Source of the DNA: Rhodoferax sp.
Lineage (GTDB): Bacteria > Pseudomonadota > Gammaproteobacteria > Burkholderiales > Burkholderiaceae_C
Assembly: GCA_029865845.1 (NCBI GenBank)
Contig: JARXAM010000027.1
Coordinates: 84,956-148,955, forward strand
Length of the DNA: 64,000 bases
Reading direction: 5' to 3'
This document shows, in pieces, positions 28,607 to 38,058 of the stretch (its first letter is position 1; each line of letters starts with the position of its first letter). Under the pieces are notes generated by a model. That model was not told the DNA's origin, searched no databases, and saw only the letters and a list, made by a program, of their open reading frames with translations. The translations under genes were made by a program, and so were the position numbers.

Positions 28607-31531
28607 TTATGCAGCGGCGTAGTCGCCCACCGGCACACAACTGCAAAACAGGTTGCGGTCGCCATACACGTTGTCCACCCGGCCTACGGTGGGCCAATAC
28701 TTGGCCGCCTTGAGGGTGGCTACCGGGAAGGCACCCACCTCGCGGCTGTAGGGGCGGTCCCACGCGGCGCCAATCACACTGGCAGCGGTGTGGGGAGCAT
28801 GCTTCAAGGGGTTGTTGTCCTGTGGCCAGACACCGCCCTCGATTTGCGCGATTTCGCCACGGATGGCAATCATCGCGTCAATGAAGCGGTCCAGCTCGGC
28901 GAGCGTCTCGCTCTCGGTGGGTTCCACCATCAAGGTGTTGGGCACGGGGAAGGACAGCGTGGGCGCGTGAAAGCCGTAGTCCATCAGGCGCTTGGCCACG
29001 TCCTCGGCCATCACGCCGCAGGTTTCCTTGAAGTGGCGCAAGTCCAAAATGCATTCATGCGCTACATGCCCGTTGGCCGATGCGTACAGCGTGGGGTAGT
29101 GGTCGGCCAGGCGGGCGCTGATGTAGTTGGCGCTCAAGATGGCTACCTCGGTGGCTTGCTGCAGGCCGTCCGGGCCCATCATGCGGCAGTACATCCAGCT
29201 GATGGGCAGCACGGCTGCGTTGCCCAGCGGTGCGGCTGAAATGGCCCCTGTGCCGGACACACCGCCGGTGGCATGGCCGGGGAGGTAGGGCACCAGGTCT
29301 TCCACCACGCACACGGGACCCACACCGGGGCCGCCACCGCCGTGGGGAATGCAAAAGGTTTTGTGCAGGTTCAGGTGGCTCACGTCGCCGCCAAATTCGC
29401 CGGGTGCCGCCGTGCCCACTAGCGCGTTCATGTTGGCGCCGTCCACATACACCCGGCCACCGTGGCTGTGCACCAGTGCGCACAGCTCTTTGACGGTGGT
29501 TTCAAACACGCCGTGCGTGCTGGGGTAGGTGATCATGATGGCCGCGAGGTTGGCGCTGTGCTGCTCGCACTTGGCTCTCAAATCCGCCATGTCCACATTG
29601 CCGCGCTCGTCGCATTTGGTCACCACCACCGTCATGCCCACCATCATGGCGCTGGCGGGGTTGGTGCCATGCGCGCTGCTGGGAATCAGGCAGATGTTGC
29701 GGTGGCCCTGGCCCCGCGCCTCGTGGTAGGCCTTGATGACCAACAAGCCGGCGTATTCGCCCTGGCTGCCTGCATTGGGCTGCAGGCTGATGCCCGCGTA
29801 GCCGGTGGCCGCGCACAGCCAGGCGCGCAGTTGGGCGTCTAGTGCGGCGTAGCCCTCGCGCTGGTCGGCCGGGGCAAAGGGGTGGATGTTGGCGAACTCG
29901 GGCCAGGTGATGGGGATCATCTCGCTGGTGGCGTTGAGCTTCATGGTGCAGGAGCCCAGCGGGATCATGCTGCGGTCCAGCGCCAGGTCTTTGTCGCTGA
30001 GTGCGCGGATGTAGCGCAGCATGCCGGTCTCAGAGTGGTGGGTATTGAACACCGGGTGGGTCAAAAACGTGCTGGTGCGGCGCAGGGCAGCGGGGATGCG
30101 CACATCGGTAGCGGGTTCCAGTGCGTCCACGCTGGGAGGGGTCTGGCCCGGCTGCACGAAGAGGCTCCACAGGAGCGCAATGTCGTCGCGGGTGGTGGTT
30201 TCGTCGAGCGATATGCAGAGGTACTCGTCCCATGCAATTCGGATGTTGGCCCCAGCAGCGACTGCGCGTGCCGCGATGGCGTTGGTGGCGTCTTGGGTGT
30301 GCAGGCACACGGTGTCGAAAGCCTGCTCATGGGTGAGCACCACGCCCATCTGTTGCAGACCTTCGGCCAGGATTGCCGTGAGCTTGGCAACTCGCTGTGC
30401 AATGCGCTTGAGGCCTTCGGGCCCGTGGTACACGGCGTACATGCTGGCCACCACGGCGGGCAGCACCTGTGCGGTGCAGATGTTGGAGGTGGCTTTTTCG
30501 CGGCGTATGTGCTGCTCACGGGTTTGCAGGGCCAGGCGGTAAGCGGGGTTGCCATGGGTATCGATACTCACGCCCACCAGTCGGCCTGGCATGGAGCGTT
30601 TGTACTCGTCGCGGCAGGCCATGTAGGCGGCGTGCGGGCCGCCATTGCACAGGGGCATGCCAAAGCGCTGGGTGGTGCCCACCACAATGTCGGCCGCGCC
30701 TGTCGGGTCGCCCGCGCCCCATTCGCCGGGTGGCACCAGCAAGGTGAGGGCCAGCAGGTCGGCTGCCACGATGTAAGCGCCGCCCTTGCGGTGCACGGTT
30801 TTGACATCGTCGCCCTCTTCGCCCAGGCGGCCGCTGGTGGAGGGGTATTGCTCCAGCACGGCAAAGTAGTCGTCACCGGCAATCAAGGTGTCCCACTCTT
30901 CCTGGGAGTTGGCCAGCTTGACGCTGATGCCCAGGGGCGCTGCGCGGGTCTGGATGACTTCGATGGTTTGCGGGTGCGCGTCGCCTGCCACGATGAACAC
31001 GTTGCCTTTTGCCTTGACCGAGCGGCGGGCCAGGGTCATGGCCTCAGCGGCGGCCGTGGCTTCGTCCAGCATGGAGGCGTTGGCAATCGGCATGCCGGTG
31101 AGGTCGCAGACCATGGTCTGGAAGTTCACCAGCGCTTCCATGCGGCCCTGGCTGATTTCGGCCTGGTAGGGCGTGTAGGCGGTGTACCAGGCGGGGTTTT
31201 CCAGGATGTTGCGCAGGATGACGCCGGGGGTGTGGGTGCCGTAGTAGCCCTGGCCGATGAAGCTCTTGAGCACCTTGTTTTTGCCCGCAATGCTTTTGAG
31301 TTCTGCCAGCGCGGCGGCTTCGGTGATGGCTGCCGGAATGGCCATGGCGCTCTTGCGCGCAATGCTGGCGGGCACGATGCTGGCAATCAGATCGGCGCGC
31401 GACTTTTCGCCGATGGCCTGGAGCATCAGCGCTTCGTCGTCGGCAAAGATGCCAATGTGGCGCGCCTGGAATTCGCTAGCGTTTTCGAGTTGTGACAGGG
31501 TGGGCGTAGAGGTTGTGGCAGAAGTGGACAT
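28607..31531 (-). CDS. gcvP: Glycine dehydrogenase (decarboxylating), P protein
   Basis: PLP enzyme of the glycine cleavage system. It decarboxylates glycine and passes the aminomethyl group to the lipoyl arm of GcvH. The fused homodimer-type protein has 974 residues from ATG 31531. It begins [13 protein letters not shown], has the N-half [22 protein letters not shown], and the PLP lysine in [18 protein letters not shown]. It follows gcvH by about 100 bp in the riboswitch-controlled operon. Normal length, no defects. Confidence 0.98.
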   Translation of the reverse strand: MSTSATTSTPTLSQLENASEFQARHIGIFADDEALMLQAIGEKSRADLIASIVPASIARKSAMAIPAAITEAAALAELKSIAGKNKVLKSFIGQGYYGTHTPGVILRNILENPAWYTAYTPYQAEISQGRMEALVNFQTMVCDLTGMPIANASMLDEATAAAEAMTLARRSVKAKGNVFIVAGDAHPQTIEVIQTRAAPLGISVKLANSQEEWDTLIAGDDYFAVLEQYPSTSGRLGEEGDDVKTVHRKGGAYIVAADLLALTLLVPPGEWGAGDPTGAADIVVGTTQRFGMPLCNGGPHAAYMACRDEYKRSMPGRLVGVSIDTHGNPAYRLALQTREQHIRREKATSNICTAQVLPAVVASMYAVYHGPEGLKRIAQRVAKLTAILAEGLQQMGVVLTHEQAFDTVCLHTQDATNAIAARAVAAGANIRIAWDEYLCISLDETTTRDDIALLWSLFVQPGQTPPSVDALEPATDVRIPAALRRTSTFLTHPVFNTHHSETGMLRYIRALSDKDLALDRSMIPLGSCTMKLNATSEMIPITWPEFANIHPFAPADQREGYAALDAQLRAWLCAATGYAGISLQPNAGSQGEYAGLLVIKAYHEARGQGHRNICLIPSSAHGTNPASAMMVGMTVVVTKCDERGNVDMADLRAKCEQHSANLAAIMITYPSTHGVFETTVKELCALVHSHGGRVYVDGANMNALVGTAAPGEFGGDVSHLNLHKTFCIPHGGGGPGVGPVCVVEDLVPYLPGHATGGVSGTGAISAAPLGNAAVLPISWMYCRMMGPDGLQQATEVAILSANYISARLADHYPTLYASANGHVAHECILDLRHFKETCGVMAEDVAKRLMDYGFHAPTLSFPVPNTLMVEPTESETLAELDRFIDAMIAIRGEIAQIEGGVWPQDNNPLKHAPHTAASVIGAAWDRPYSREVGAFPVATLKAAKYWPTVGRVDNVYGDRNLFCSCVPVGDYAAA

Positions 31532-31632
31532 GGCGGTGGCGTTCGGTGGTGGGCGGTTCACACAAACGGGTAGCCTGCTGGTTCAGGGCGGGCTCCCGGG
31601 GACTTTGCAGGCAGCGCCTGCAAAGCGGGCGT

Positions 31633-32004
31633 TTAAGCGTTGGCGGAAAACGCGGTGTAGCTGGTCTCGTCCATCAGGCCTTCGAGTTCGGCCGGGTTGG
31701 ACAGCTTGACTTTGAAGAACCAGCCTGCGCCCAACGGGTCGGTGTTGGCCAGCGAGGGGTCGTCGCGCAGGGCCTCGTTGACCTCGGTGATTTCACCGGT
31801 CACGGGCATGTACACGTCGGCCGCCGCCTTGACGGATTCGACTACACCGGCCACGGCCTTGGCATCAATGTGGGCACCCACGGCGGGCAGGTCCACAAAG
31901 ACCACGTCGCCCAGCGCATCTTGCGCGTGGTGGGTAATGCCGACGGTGGCGATGTCGCCTTCGATTTGGAGCCATTCGTGATCGGCTGTGTATTTAAAGG
32001 ACAT
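31633..32004 (-). CDS. gcvH: Glycine cleavage system H protein
   Basis: Small lipoyl carrier that shuttles the aminomethyl group between P, T and L proteins. 123 residues, with [21 protein letters not shown] and the lipoylated Lys in [17 protein letters not shown] clear AGGAGAA precedes ATG 32004. It lies between gcvT and gcvP, 120 bp after the former. Confidence 0.98.
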   Translation of the reverse strand: MSFKYTADHEWLQIEGDIATVGITHHAQDALGDVVFVDLPAVGAHIDAKAVAGVVESVKAAADVYMPVTGEITEVNEALRDDPSLANTDPLGAGWFFKVKLSNPAELEGLMDETSYTAFSANA

Positions 32005-32125
32005 AACGTTCTCCTGAAACTAAAGATAAGGGTTTGCTGTGAGGGGTTGAACCACCGGAACTAGAACCTGCCAGACGCCACTGTAGCGGCTGAATGTGCT
32101 GTTTTCGGCCCCGTGGTGCCTTGGA

Positions 32126-33286
32126 TCAGCCGCGGTAGTAGTTCGTGGGTACAAAGGGCATGGCACTCACCACCATGGGTACCGGCTTGCCGCGCACGAT
32201 AGCCATCACTTGGGTGCCCAAAGCCGCCATTGACGCATCGACATAGCCCATGGCTACGCACTGGTTGATGGTGGGGCCGAGCAGCCCGCTGGTGACTTCG
32301 CCGATGGGGTTGCCCGCTCCGTCTTGCAGCTCGGTGTGTTCGCGCACTGGGATGCGCTCTTGCGCCACCAGGCCCACGCGCTTCTTGGTGCCCGTTGGCC
32401 CACTGGTACTGCTGGAGTCCGCAAGAGCGGCGAGGATGCGCGGCGCGCCCGGAAACGCGCCCGCGCGTGCGCCACCGGTGCGGCGCACCTTTTGGATAGC
32501 CCAGTTCAGGCTGGCTTCGACCGGGGTGGTGGTCGTGTCAATGTCGTTGCCATACAAGCACAAGCCCGCTTCCAGGCGTAGCGAGTTGCGGGCACCCAGG
32601 CCTATGGGCTGCACTTCGGGCTGCGCCAGCAGAGCGCGGGCCAAGGCTTCGGCATGATGGTTGTGAACCGAGATCTCAAAACCGTCTTCACCGGTGTAGC
32701 CGCTGCGAGTGAGGAATACGTCAATCTTTTGGGTGCCGGTATCCACTGTGAAGTCCCCACCGGTCATGAATACCAGTTTCTCCACGCCGGGCGCCAGGCG
32801 GGCCAGCGCCGTCACCGCTTGCGGGCCTTGCAGGGCCAGCAGCGCGTGGTCGGGCAGGGGGGTGACTTGGCAGCGATGTCCGATATGGGCTTGGATGTGG
32901 GCGATATCCCCCGCTTTGCAGGCACCGTTGACGATGACGAAGAGGTCGTCCTGCGCCTTTTTGAAAAACATCAGGTCGTCGATGATGGTGCCCTCTTCGG
33001 TGAGCAGCAGGCCGTAGCGCTGTTTGCCCACCGGCAGGTCGATCACGTCCACTGGCATCAGGCTCTCAAACGCAGCGCAGGCGTCGGGGCCGCCCAGGCG
33101 CAGTTGACCCATGTGGGACACGTCAAACAGACCAGCGGCCTTGCGGGTGTGGTGGTGTTCGGCCATCAGGCCTGCGGGGTATTGGACCGGCATGGAGTAA
33201 CCGGCAAACGGCACCATGCGGGCACCCAGTTCCCGGTGCAGGGCATGCAGGGGTGTGGTCAACAAAGAAGCGTCAGAAGCAGACAT
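32126..33286 (-). CDS. gcvT: Aminomethyltransferase, glycine cleavage T protein
   Basis: Transfers the methylene group to tetrahydrofolate, giving 5,10-methylene-THF and ammonia. The ATG at 33286 (MSASDASLL) gives 386 residues. The ORF-track start at 33535 would run through the riboswitch. Motifs: FAGYSMPVQYPAGLMAEH, FDVSHMGQ, SRSGYTGEDGFEI-type (LTRSGYTGEDGFEI). A Ser/Gly-rich insert near ALADSSSTSGPTGTKK is unusual but harmless. First gene of the gcv operon, directly behind the glycine riboswitch. Confidence 0.97.
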   Translation of the reverse strand: MSASDASLLTTPLHALHRELGARMVPFAGYSMPVQYPAGLMAEHHHTRKAAGLFDVSHMGQLRLGGPDACAAFESLMPVDVIDLPVGKQRYGLLLTEEGTIIDDLMFFKKAQDDLFVIVNGACKAGDIAHIQAHIGHRCQVTPLPDHALLALQGPQAVTALARLAPGVEKLVFMTGGDFTVDTGTQKIDVFLTRSGYTGEDGFEISVHNHHAEALARALLAQPEVQPIGLGARNSLRLEAGLCLYGNDIDTTTTPVEASLNWAIQKVRRTGGARAGAFPGAPRILAALADSSSTSGPTGTKKRVGLVAQERIPVREHTELQDGAGNPIGEVTSGLLGPTINQCVAMGYVDASMAALGTQVMAIVRGKPVPMVVSAMPFVPTNYYRG

Positions 33287-33378
33287 GGCGGTGATCCAAA
33301 CAGGCCCAGCGCTGGGCGCTGGAGGGGCAATCCAAACCCAAATGCACGCAAGTCTGCGCCCATTCGGTGCTGCCCCCG

Positions 33379-33620
33379 CTGTCCGCTTTACCTGAGAGAT
33401 TCGCCGGGACTGCATGCGCCGGGCACTTGCCCAACGCGCAGACTGCGGGTTGCTCCTTCGGTGGTTTGCAGGCCGCTGCGCGGTGCAAACTCTCTCCAGT
33501 GGGGTGTTGCTGGTGGCGCAAGCGGCTACCAGCATTTGTCAGTCCTTTTGCCTGAGCGTTCAGACCGCTGCAATCAGCCGTCCTGCGCCTTCGGCGGCCC
33601 CCTGAGGGGCGCTCTCCTGA
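33379..33620 (-). promoter_or_regulatory. Tandem glycine riboswitch
   Basis: Two glycine aptamers in series on the minus strand upstream of gcvT. The first (about 33620 to 33540) reads GGAGAGCGCC ... CCGAAGGCGCA ... CTCAGGCAAAAGGAC. The second (about 33499 to 33379) reads TGGAGAGAG ... CACCGAAGGAGCAA ... TCTCAGGTAAAGCGGACAG. These are the conserved cores of the gcvT class. Binding of glycine by the pair normally turns on the glycine cleavage genes, so excess glycine should switch on gcvTHP and perhaps chaA and sdaA. Confidence 0.95.
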
Positions 33621-33680
33621 ACAGGCCGAATTCTAAACCAGCAAAAGGGTGCCACGGGGCTGTACGGGTGGGCCTTGCGA

Positions 33681-34589
33681 CTACCGTGGCGCATGTGCCG
33701 GGTTGCTGGCAAACCAGTCCAGCACCTCGTGCCACAGCGGTTGGGCTTGGCGGCGGAAGTAGCCCATGTGGCCGATAGGCCCCAGGGCGTGGTCTGGCGG
33801 GCGGATATCCACCGTTTGCACGGTGGTGTTGCAGTATGCCGCCATGAAGGCGTCCCGTGAGGCCGGGAGCGCCCAGAGATCGTCGGTGGCGTTGGCTGCA
33901 ACGATGGGTGCCCGCACGCGCCCAAACAATCCGGCGATATGCGCCATACCGGGGTCGTCAAAAAAGTAGCGCGGGAACTTGCACCAGCGCTTCCAGTCGC
34001 GGTAGACCCCCAGGGGCAGGTCTTCGCCCATGCCGAGTTTGCTCCAGGCGAGATAGCCCTTGTACCGGGTGAGCGCGGGGCCCACCACATTCCACAGGCA
34101 CCACACTTTGATTTGCTCGGCGCGCGGCATCCAGCCGTGCCAGCCTGCGCCCGTGCCAAAGGTGTACAGCTTTGCGACCTTGTGGTGGTTGGGAAGCACG
34201 CCAAACGCATGGCCACCAAACGAGTGCCCGACCATGAACAGCGCAAGGTGTTCATCGGCCATGGCGTCCACGGCCGCGGCAACATCCTGAAAAGCCCAGT
34301 CCAGATAGTCCATTTGAAAGCCACGCAGGCCGCCGGATTTGGACAGCCCAATGCCCCGGTAATCGACCGTCAAGGTGTCGTAGCCCTGTTGCGCTGCGTA
34401 GTCCGCAAAATGACGGTAGAAGTGCTGTGGTACCCCCGTGGCTCCGGCGACCACGATGCGGCCTCGAACCTCTCCGCGGGCGCGGTATCGCAGCGCTTGC
34501 AAGTCAACGCCATCCAGCGTTTGGAGGGTGAGGGGCTGTGGCTGTGTAACGGGTTGTGGCTGGGGTGTGAGCTGCGGATGGGTTGTCAT
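33681..34589 (-). CDS. Alpha/beta hydrolase
   Basis: A 302-residue serine hydrolase. After a repetitive Pro/Gln/Thr tail (PQPQPVTQPQP) come VVAGATGVPQHFYRHFADY, the strand TVDYRGIGLS, the nucleophile in GHSFGGHAFG and a likely catalytic His in GHMGYF. The two aromatic-rich lid segments (YKGYLAWSKL, WKRWCKFPRYFF) suggest a hydrophobic substrate. It begins 11 bp after the TetR gene, forming a two-gene operon with it, so it is probably induced by the ligand of that regulator. Confidence 0.88.
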   Translation of the reverse strand: MTTHPQLTPQPQPVTQPQPLTLQTLDGVDLQALRYRARGEVRGRIVVAGATGVPQHFYRHFADYAAQQGYDTLTVDYRGIGLSKSGGLRGFQMDYLDWAFQDVAAAVDAMADEHLALFMVGHSFGGHAFGVLPNHHKVAKLYTFGTGAGWHGWMPRAEQIKVWCLWNVVGPALTRYKGYLAWSKLGMGEDLPLGVYRDWKRWCKFPRYFFDDPGMAHIAGLFGRVRAPIVAANATDDLWALPASRDAFMAAYCNTTVQTVDIRPPDHALGPIGHMGYFRRQAQPLWHEVLDWFASNPAHAPR

Positions 34590-34600
34590 GGGCCTAGGAG

Positions 34601-35215
34601 TTATGGCTGGGGTGACAGACTTTGGCGGACAAGGTCCACCAATGCTTCTGTGGTGTGTTGCATGGGGTCTACCCGGCCCGCGACGCGGGCCTGGATGAGT
34701 GCGCCCTCGTATGCAGACACCACCAATGCCGCGAGGTTGGCGCTGCGCGCCGGGGCTACTCCGGCGTTTTCCAGCGCCAAGGCGAGTTGCTGTCGCACGC
34801 GGGCAAAGCCGGTGGCCAGTGCCTGGCGGATGGCGATGTCTTCTGGTGTGGATTCAGATGCGATGGACGCTAATGGACAACCTTGCTGGTATCCGCTTGC
34901 AGACAGGACTTTTTGTGCAGACACCATCCAGGCTTGGAGCGCATCTGCGGGGTCTGCGTGGCGGTGCAGCAACTTTTGAAGTCCGTCGGAGATCTGGTGG
35001 ACGAACAGGTCAATCGCGGCAATGGCCAACTCCGATTTGCCACCGGGAAAGTGGTGGTACATCACGCCCTTGGGCGCACCGGCTTGCGCCAAGAGTTCGC
35101 TCAAGCCCACGCCATGAAAGCCAGTGCGCCGTAGCGCGTTGAGCATGGCAGTAACTAGCCGGTCCCGCGTGGGTGCGGCATTGTTGCTTGTGAGGGGTGT
35201 GTCAGAGCGCGGCAT
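34601..35215 (-). CDS. TetR family regulator, LmrA/YxaF-like
   Basis: 204 residues. The N-terminal helix-turn-helix is RTGFHGVGLSELLAQAGAPKGVMYHHFPGGKSEL, and the C-terminal ligand-binding domain has GCPLASIASE, typical of the LmrA/YxaF group. An operator that matches the group (TAGACC-N4-GGTCTA) lies 18 bp before the ATG, which implies autorepression. It controls at least the downstream hydrolase. Confidence 0.93.
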   Translation of the reverse strand: MPRSDTPLTSNNAAPTRDRLVTAMLNALRRTGFHGVGLSELLAQAGAPKGVMYHHFPGGKSELAIAAIDLFVHQISDGLQKLLHRHADPADALQAWMVSAQKVLSASGYQQGCPLASIASESTPEDIAIRQALATGFARVRQQLALALENAGVAPARSANLAALVVSAYEGALIQARVAGRVDPMQHTTEALVDLVRQSLSPQP

Positions 35216-35232
35216 GGATCGGCGAAAGTCTA

Positions 35233-35248
35233 TAGACCAGTCGGTCTA
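35233..35248. promoter_or_regulatory. TetR operator TAGACC-AGTC-GGTCTA
   Basis: A perfect 6+6 inverted repeat directly in front of the TetR start. It resembles the LmrA/YxaF box (AGACCAGTC...). It probably overlaps the promoter of the TetR-hydrolase operon. Confidence 0.75.
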
Positions 35249-35267
35249 GTTGTCAAGCATGTATGCC

Positions 35268-35296
35268 CAAAAAAAACGGGACACATAGGTCCCGTT
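35268..35296 (-). terminator. Intrinsic terminator of etfD
   Basis: On the minus strand AACGGGAC-CTATGT-GTCCCGTT is followed by a run of T, 19 bp after the oxidoreductase stop codon. Confidence 0.9.
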
Positions 35297-35314
35297 GGAG
35301 GTGTAGCGCATTGT

Positions 35315-37024
35315 TTACATGCCTGCGTAGTTGGGTCCGCCGCCACCTTCGGGTGTGACCCACACGATGTTTTGTGTCGGGTCTTTGATGTCGCAGGTTT
35401 TGCAGTGCACGCAGTTTTGCGCGTTGATTTGCAGGCGGTCGGTGTTGTCTTCGTTTTTGACGAATTCATACACCCCTGCGGGGCAGTAGCGCGCCTCGGG
35501 TCCAGCGTACTTGGCCAAGTTGATGGCGACAGGCACCGAGGCGTCCTTGAGCGTCAGGTGGGCCGGTTGTTGTTCTTCGTGGTTGGTGTTGCTGATGAAC
35601 ACGCTACTCAAGCGGTCGAAGGTCAGCTTGCCATCGGGCTTGGGGTAGACGATGGGCTCGCACTCTGCGGCAGGCTTCAGGTAGGCGTGGTCAGGCTTGT
35701 CGCGGCGCAGGGTCCAGGGGATGTGCCCGCGCAGCACGAATTGCTCGAAGGCGTTCATCAGCGTGGCGGTGGTCAGGCCGTACTTGAACCAGTTTTTGAA
35801 GTTGCGGTCCTTGTTCAGTTCGGCATGCAGCCAGCTTGCCTCGAACGCTTCGGGGTAGGCGTTCAGTTCGTCGTGCTGGCGGCCTGAAACCACCGCGTCG
35901 TAGGCGGCGTCTGCGGCCAGCATGCCGGTCTTGATGGCGGCGTGGCTGCCCTTGATGCGGCTCACGTTCAGGTAGCCCGCGTTGCAGCCGACCAGACAGC
36001 CGCCGGGGAATACGGTTTGGGGCAGGGCGTTGAGACCACTGGCGTTGATGGCCCGTGCGCCGTAAGACAGACGCTTGGCTGTTACCTGGCCTTGTTCGTT
36101 CTCAAAGTAGTAGCGTACGTTGGGATGCGTTTTCCACCGTTGAAACTCTTCAAACGGGCTGAGATACGGGTTGCTGTAGCCCAGGCCGGTAACGAAGCCC
36201 AAGGCCACCTTGTTTCCATCCAGGTGGTACAAAAATGCGCCACCGTAGGTGTCACTGTCCATGGGCCAACCGGCGGTGTGCATGACAAAGCCAGGCTTGT
36301 GGCGGCTGGGGTCAATCTCCCATAGTTCCTTGATACCGATACCAAAACTTTGCGGGTCGCGACCTTCATCGAGTTTGTACTGGGCAATGAGCTGTTTGCC
36401 CAGATGGCCTCGCGCACCCTCTGCGAACACGGTGTATTTGCCCAGCAATTCCATGCCGAGCTGGAAGCTTTCCATCGGCTCACCGTCTTTTCCTACACCC
36501 ATGTTGCCGGTGGCGACGCCCCGGACCGCAGGTATGCCGCCGTTTTCGGAGCCGTCCGTGTACAGCACTTGCGCCGCAGTGAATCCCGGAAATATCTCTA
36601 CGCCCAGGCTCTCGGCATGTTCTGCCAGCCATTTGGTGAGCGCGCCTAAGCTGATGATGTAGTTGCCTTCGTTGTGCGCGAACGGTGGCAGTACCATGTT
36701 GGGCACCCGAAAACCGGATTTTTCGCTGAGAAAAATGTAGGCGTCGTCAGTCACGGGCTGGTGCAAGGGGGCACCAAGAGCCTTCCAGTTCGGTATCAGT
36801 TCGGTGAGCGCTTTGGGGTCCATGATGGCGCCGGAGAGAATGTGGGCACCGGGTTCCGAGCCTTTTTCGAGCACAACGACCGATATGTCAGTGCCTTTCT
36901 CTGCGGCCAGTTGTTTGAGGCGTATGGCCGTTGCCAGGCCACCGGGGCCTGCGCCGACGACGACCACGTCGTATTCCATGGATTCACGGGGGCCGAATTG
37001 AGCCAGTATTTCCTGGTTTGTCAT
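35315..37024 (-). CDS. etfD: Electron transfer flavoprotein-ubiquinone oxidoreductase
   Basis: Membrane-associated FAD and 4Fe-4S enzyme that passes electrons from reduced ETF to ubiquinone during fatty acid and amino acid oxidation. FAD site VVVGAGPGGLATAIRLKQ at the N-terminus, the GGCLVGCNAGYLN segment, and the cluster ligands CPAG ... NCVHCKTCDIKDP at the C-terminus. 569 residues, normal for the family. No etfAB in the window. A palindromic GAACGATCGTTC about 95 bp upstream of the ATG suggests control by a TetR-type fatty-acid regulator. Confidence 0.97.
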   Translation of the reverse strand: MTNQEILAQFGPRESMEYDVVVVGAGPGGLATAIRLKQLAAEKGTDISVVVLEKGSEPGAHILSGAIMDPKALTELIPNWKALGAPLHQPVTDDAYIFLSEKSGFRVPNMVLPPFAHNEGNYIISLGALTKWLAEHAESLGVEIFPGFTAAQVLYTDGSENGGIPAVRGVATGNMGVGKDGEPMESFQLGMELLGKYTVFAEGARGHLGKQLIAQYKLDEGRDPQSFGIGIKELWEIDPSRHKPGFVMHTAGWPMDSDTYGGAFLYHLDGNKVALGFVTGLGYSNPYLSPFEEFQRWKTHPNVRYYFENEQGQVTAKRLSYGARAINASGLNALPQTVFPGGCLVGCNAGYLNVSRIKGSHAAIKTGMLAADAAYDAVVSGRQHDELNAYPEAFEASWLHAELNKDRNFKNWFKYGLTTATLMNAFEQFVLRGHIPWTLRRDKPDHAYLKPAAECEPIVYPKPDGKLTFDRLSSVFISNTNHEEQQPAHLTLKDASVPVAINLAKYAGPEARYCPAGVYEFVKNEDNTDRLQINAQNCVHCKTCDIKDPTQNIVWVTPEGGGGPNYAGM

Positions 37025-37118
37025 GGGGTCTCGCTTGATAATGGGGGCTTACAGACAGCGCTCGCATCGTGCTGCGTATGCGATCAAGAAGCGATTTTAT
37101 TCGCTGATTTTTAAAAAT

Positions 37119-37130
37119 GAACGATCGTTC
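37119..37130. promoter_or_regulatory. Palindrome GAACGATCGTTC upstream of etfD
   Basis: A perfect 12-bp palindrome flanked by A-tracts and T-tracts, in the leader of the ETF-QO gene. Its form fits an operator of a dimeric TetR-type regulator. The regulator is not encoded nearby. Confidence 0.6.
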
Positions 37131-37339
37131 TTTTTTAATTTGCGATGTCAGCCTCTATCGCCAACGTAGCCCATCTTGCCGGGTTAGTTGCGCCCTTCCC
37201 CCGAGCGTTGTGGGGGCGAACTTCGCGGGTGGTCAGCCCCACTGGACTTGTTGTTCGGCAACTTGATGGGCGGTGGAGCCCGATTACATAGTTGCTTGGC
37301 TACATTTTGTTGTGTTGTGGAAATTGGCGGCTTGCGACC
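37131..37339. other. Intergenic stretch with no gene seen
   Basis: Between the etfD operator and the tRNA-Val promoter I find no ORF with support, no repeat and no RNA-like fold. GC-rich, perhaps degenerate. Confidence 0.5.
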
Positions 37340-37348
37340 TGCTACAAT
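37340..37348 (+). promoter_or_regulatory. Extended -10 promoter of tRNA-Val
   Basis: TGCTACAAT, an extended -10 element 20 bp before the tRNA 5' end. No good -35 is seen. Confidence 0.6.
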
Positions 37349-37368
37349 CTCCCTTCTCGAATAAATGT

Positions 37369-37445
37369 AGGCGCATAGCTCAGCTGGTTAGAGCACCACC
37401 TTGACATGGTGGGGGTCGTTGGTTCGAGTCCAATTGCGCCTACCA
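37369..37445 (+). tRNA. tRNA-Val (GAC)
   Basis: A 77-base tRNA with encoded CCA. The acceptor stem AGGCGCA/TGCGCCT is perfect, D arm GCTC...GAGC, anticodon stem CCACC/GGTGG with loop TTGACAT giving anticodon GAC, and T arm GTTGG TTCGAGT CCAAT. It is a single gene between etfD and phaR. Confidence 0.97.
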
Positions 37446-37512
37446 AACTTCCCGAATATGTTTTTCACTAGGGTATTCCTAGGCAGTCCCTAGGCTACAC
37501 ATCTCTAGAATG

Positions 37513-37527
37513 TGCTGCAGTGCAACA
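37513..37527. promoter_or_regulatory. Candidate PhaR binding site TGCTGCAGTGCAACA
   Basis: A near-palindromic TGC/GCA box about 40 bp before phaR. Betaproteobacterial PhaR represses its own gene and phasin genes at sites containing such TGCTGCA-type boxes. The assignment is from memory of the motif style, not tested. Confidence 0.4.
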
Positions 37528-37564
37528 CTTACTCAGCCACTTCAATTGGTGCTGAGCACTCGCA

Positions 37565-38014
37565 ATGCAAAAAAATGCCCCCAATGATTCAAAACCCGCG
37601 CAGCGGGTAATCAAAAAATACCCCAATCGGCGTCTTTATGATACCGATACCTCCACGTACATCACGCTGGCGGAGATAAAGCAGTTGGTTATGGATAGCC
37701 AGGCATTTGCCGTGCTGGATGCCAAGACCGGGGATGACCTGACGCGCAGTATTCTCTTGCAGATTATTCTGGAAGAGGAAGCCAATGGTTCGCCTATGTT
37801 TACCACTCCCGTGCTGTCCAACATCATTCGGTTTTATGGGCATGCAATGCAAGGGATGATGGGCGGTTATCTGGAAAAAAACATGCAAGCCCTCATGGAT
37901 ATGCAGGCACCTTTGGTGCAAGGCGTGATGGGCAACGGCATGTTCCAACAGATGCAAGAACACATGCAAAAACAAACGGAGCAATTCCTCGGTACCTTTG
38001 GAATCAAGCGCTGA
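37565..38014 (+). CDS. phaR: Polyhydroxyalkanoate synthesis repressor
   Basis: A 149-residue DNA-binding protein that also binds polyhydroxybutyrate granules and releases phasin genes from repression when polymer forms. The PHB/PHA accumulation regulator domain is plain: RVIKKYPNRRLYDTDTSTYITL, followed by LLQIILEEEANGSPMFT, and a Met/Gln-rich C-terminal helix (MQGMMGGYLEKNMQALMDMQ). Monocistronic after tRNA-Val. It points to storage-polymer metabolism in this organism. Confidence 0.96.
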   Translation: MQKNAPNDSKPAQRVIKKYPNRRLYDTDTSTYITLAEIKQLVMDSQAFAVLDAKTGDDLTRSILLQIILEEEANGSPMFTTPVLSNIIRFYGHAMQGMMGGYLEKNMQALMDMQAPLVQGVMGNGMFQQMQEHMQKQTEQFLGTFGIKR

Positions 38015-38058
38015 GCGTTCCGCAAGGTCATCGGCGCCCGACTCTGTAACTTCGCACT

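Noticed and set aside
29882-31495. 537-aa + strand ORF
   Set aside because: Shadow of gcvP on the other strand.
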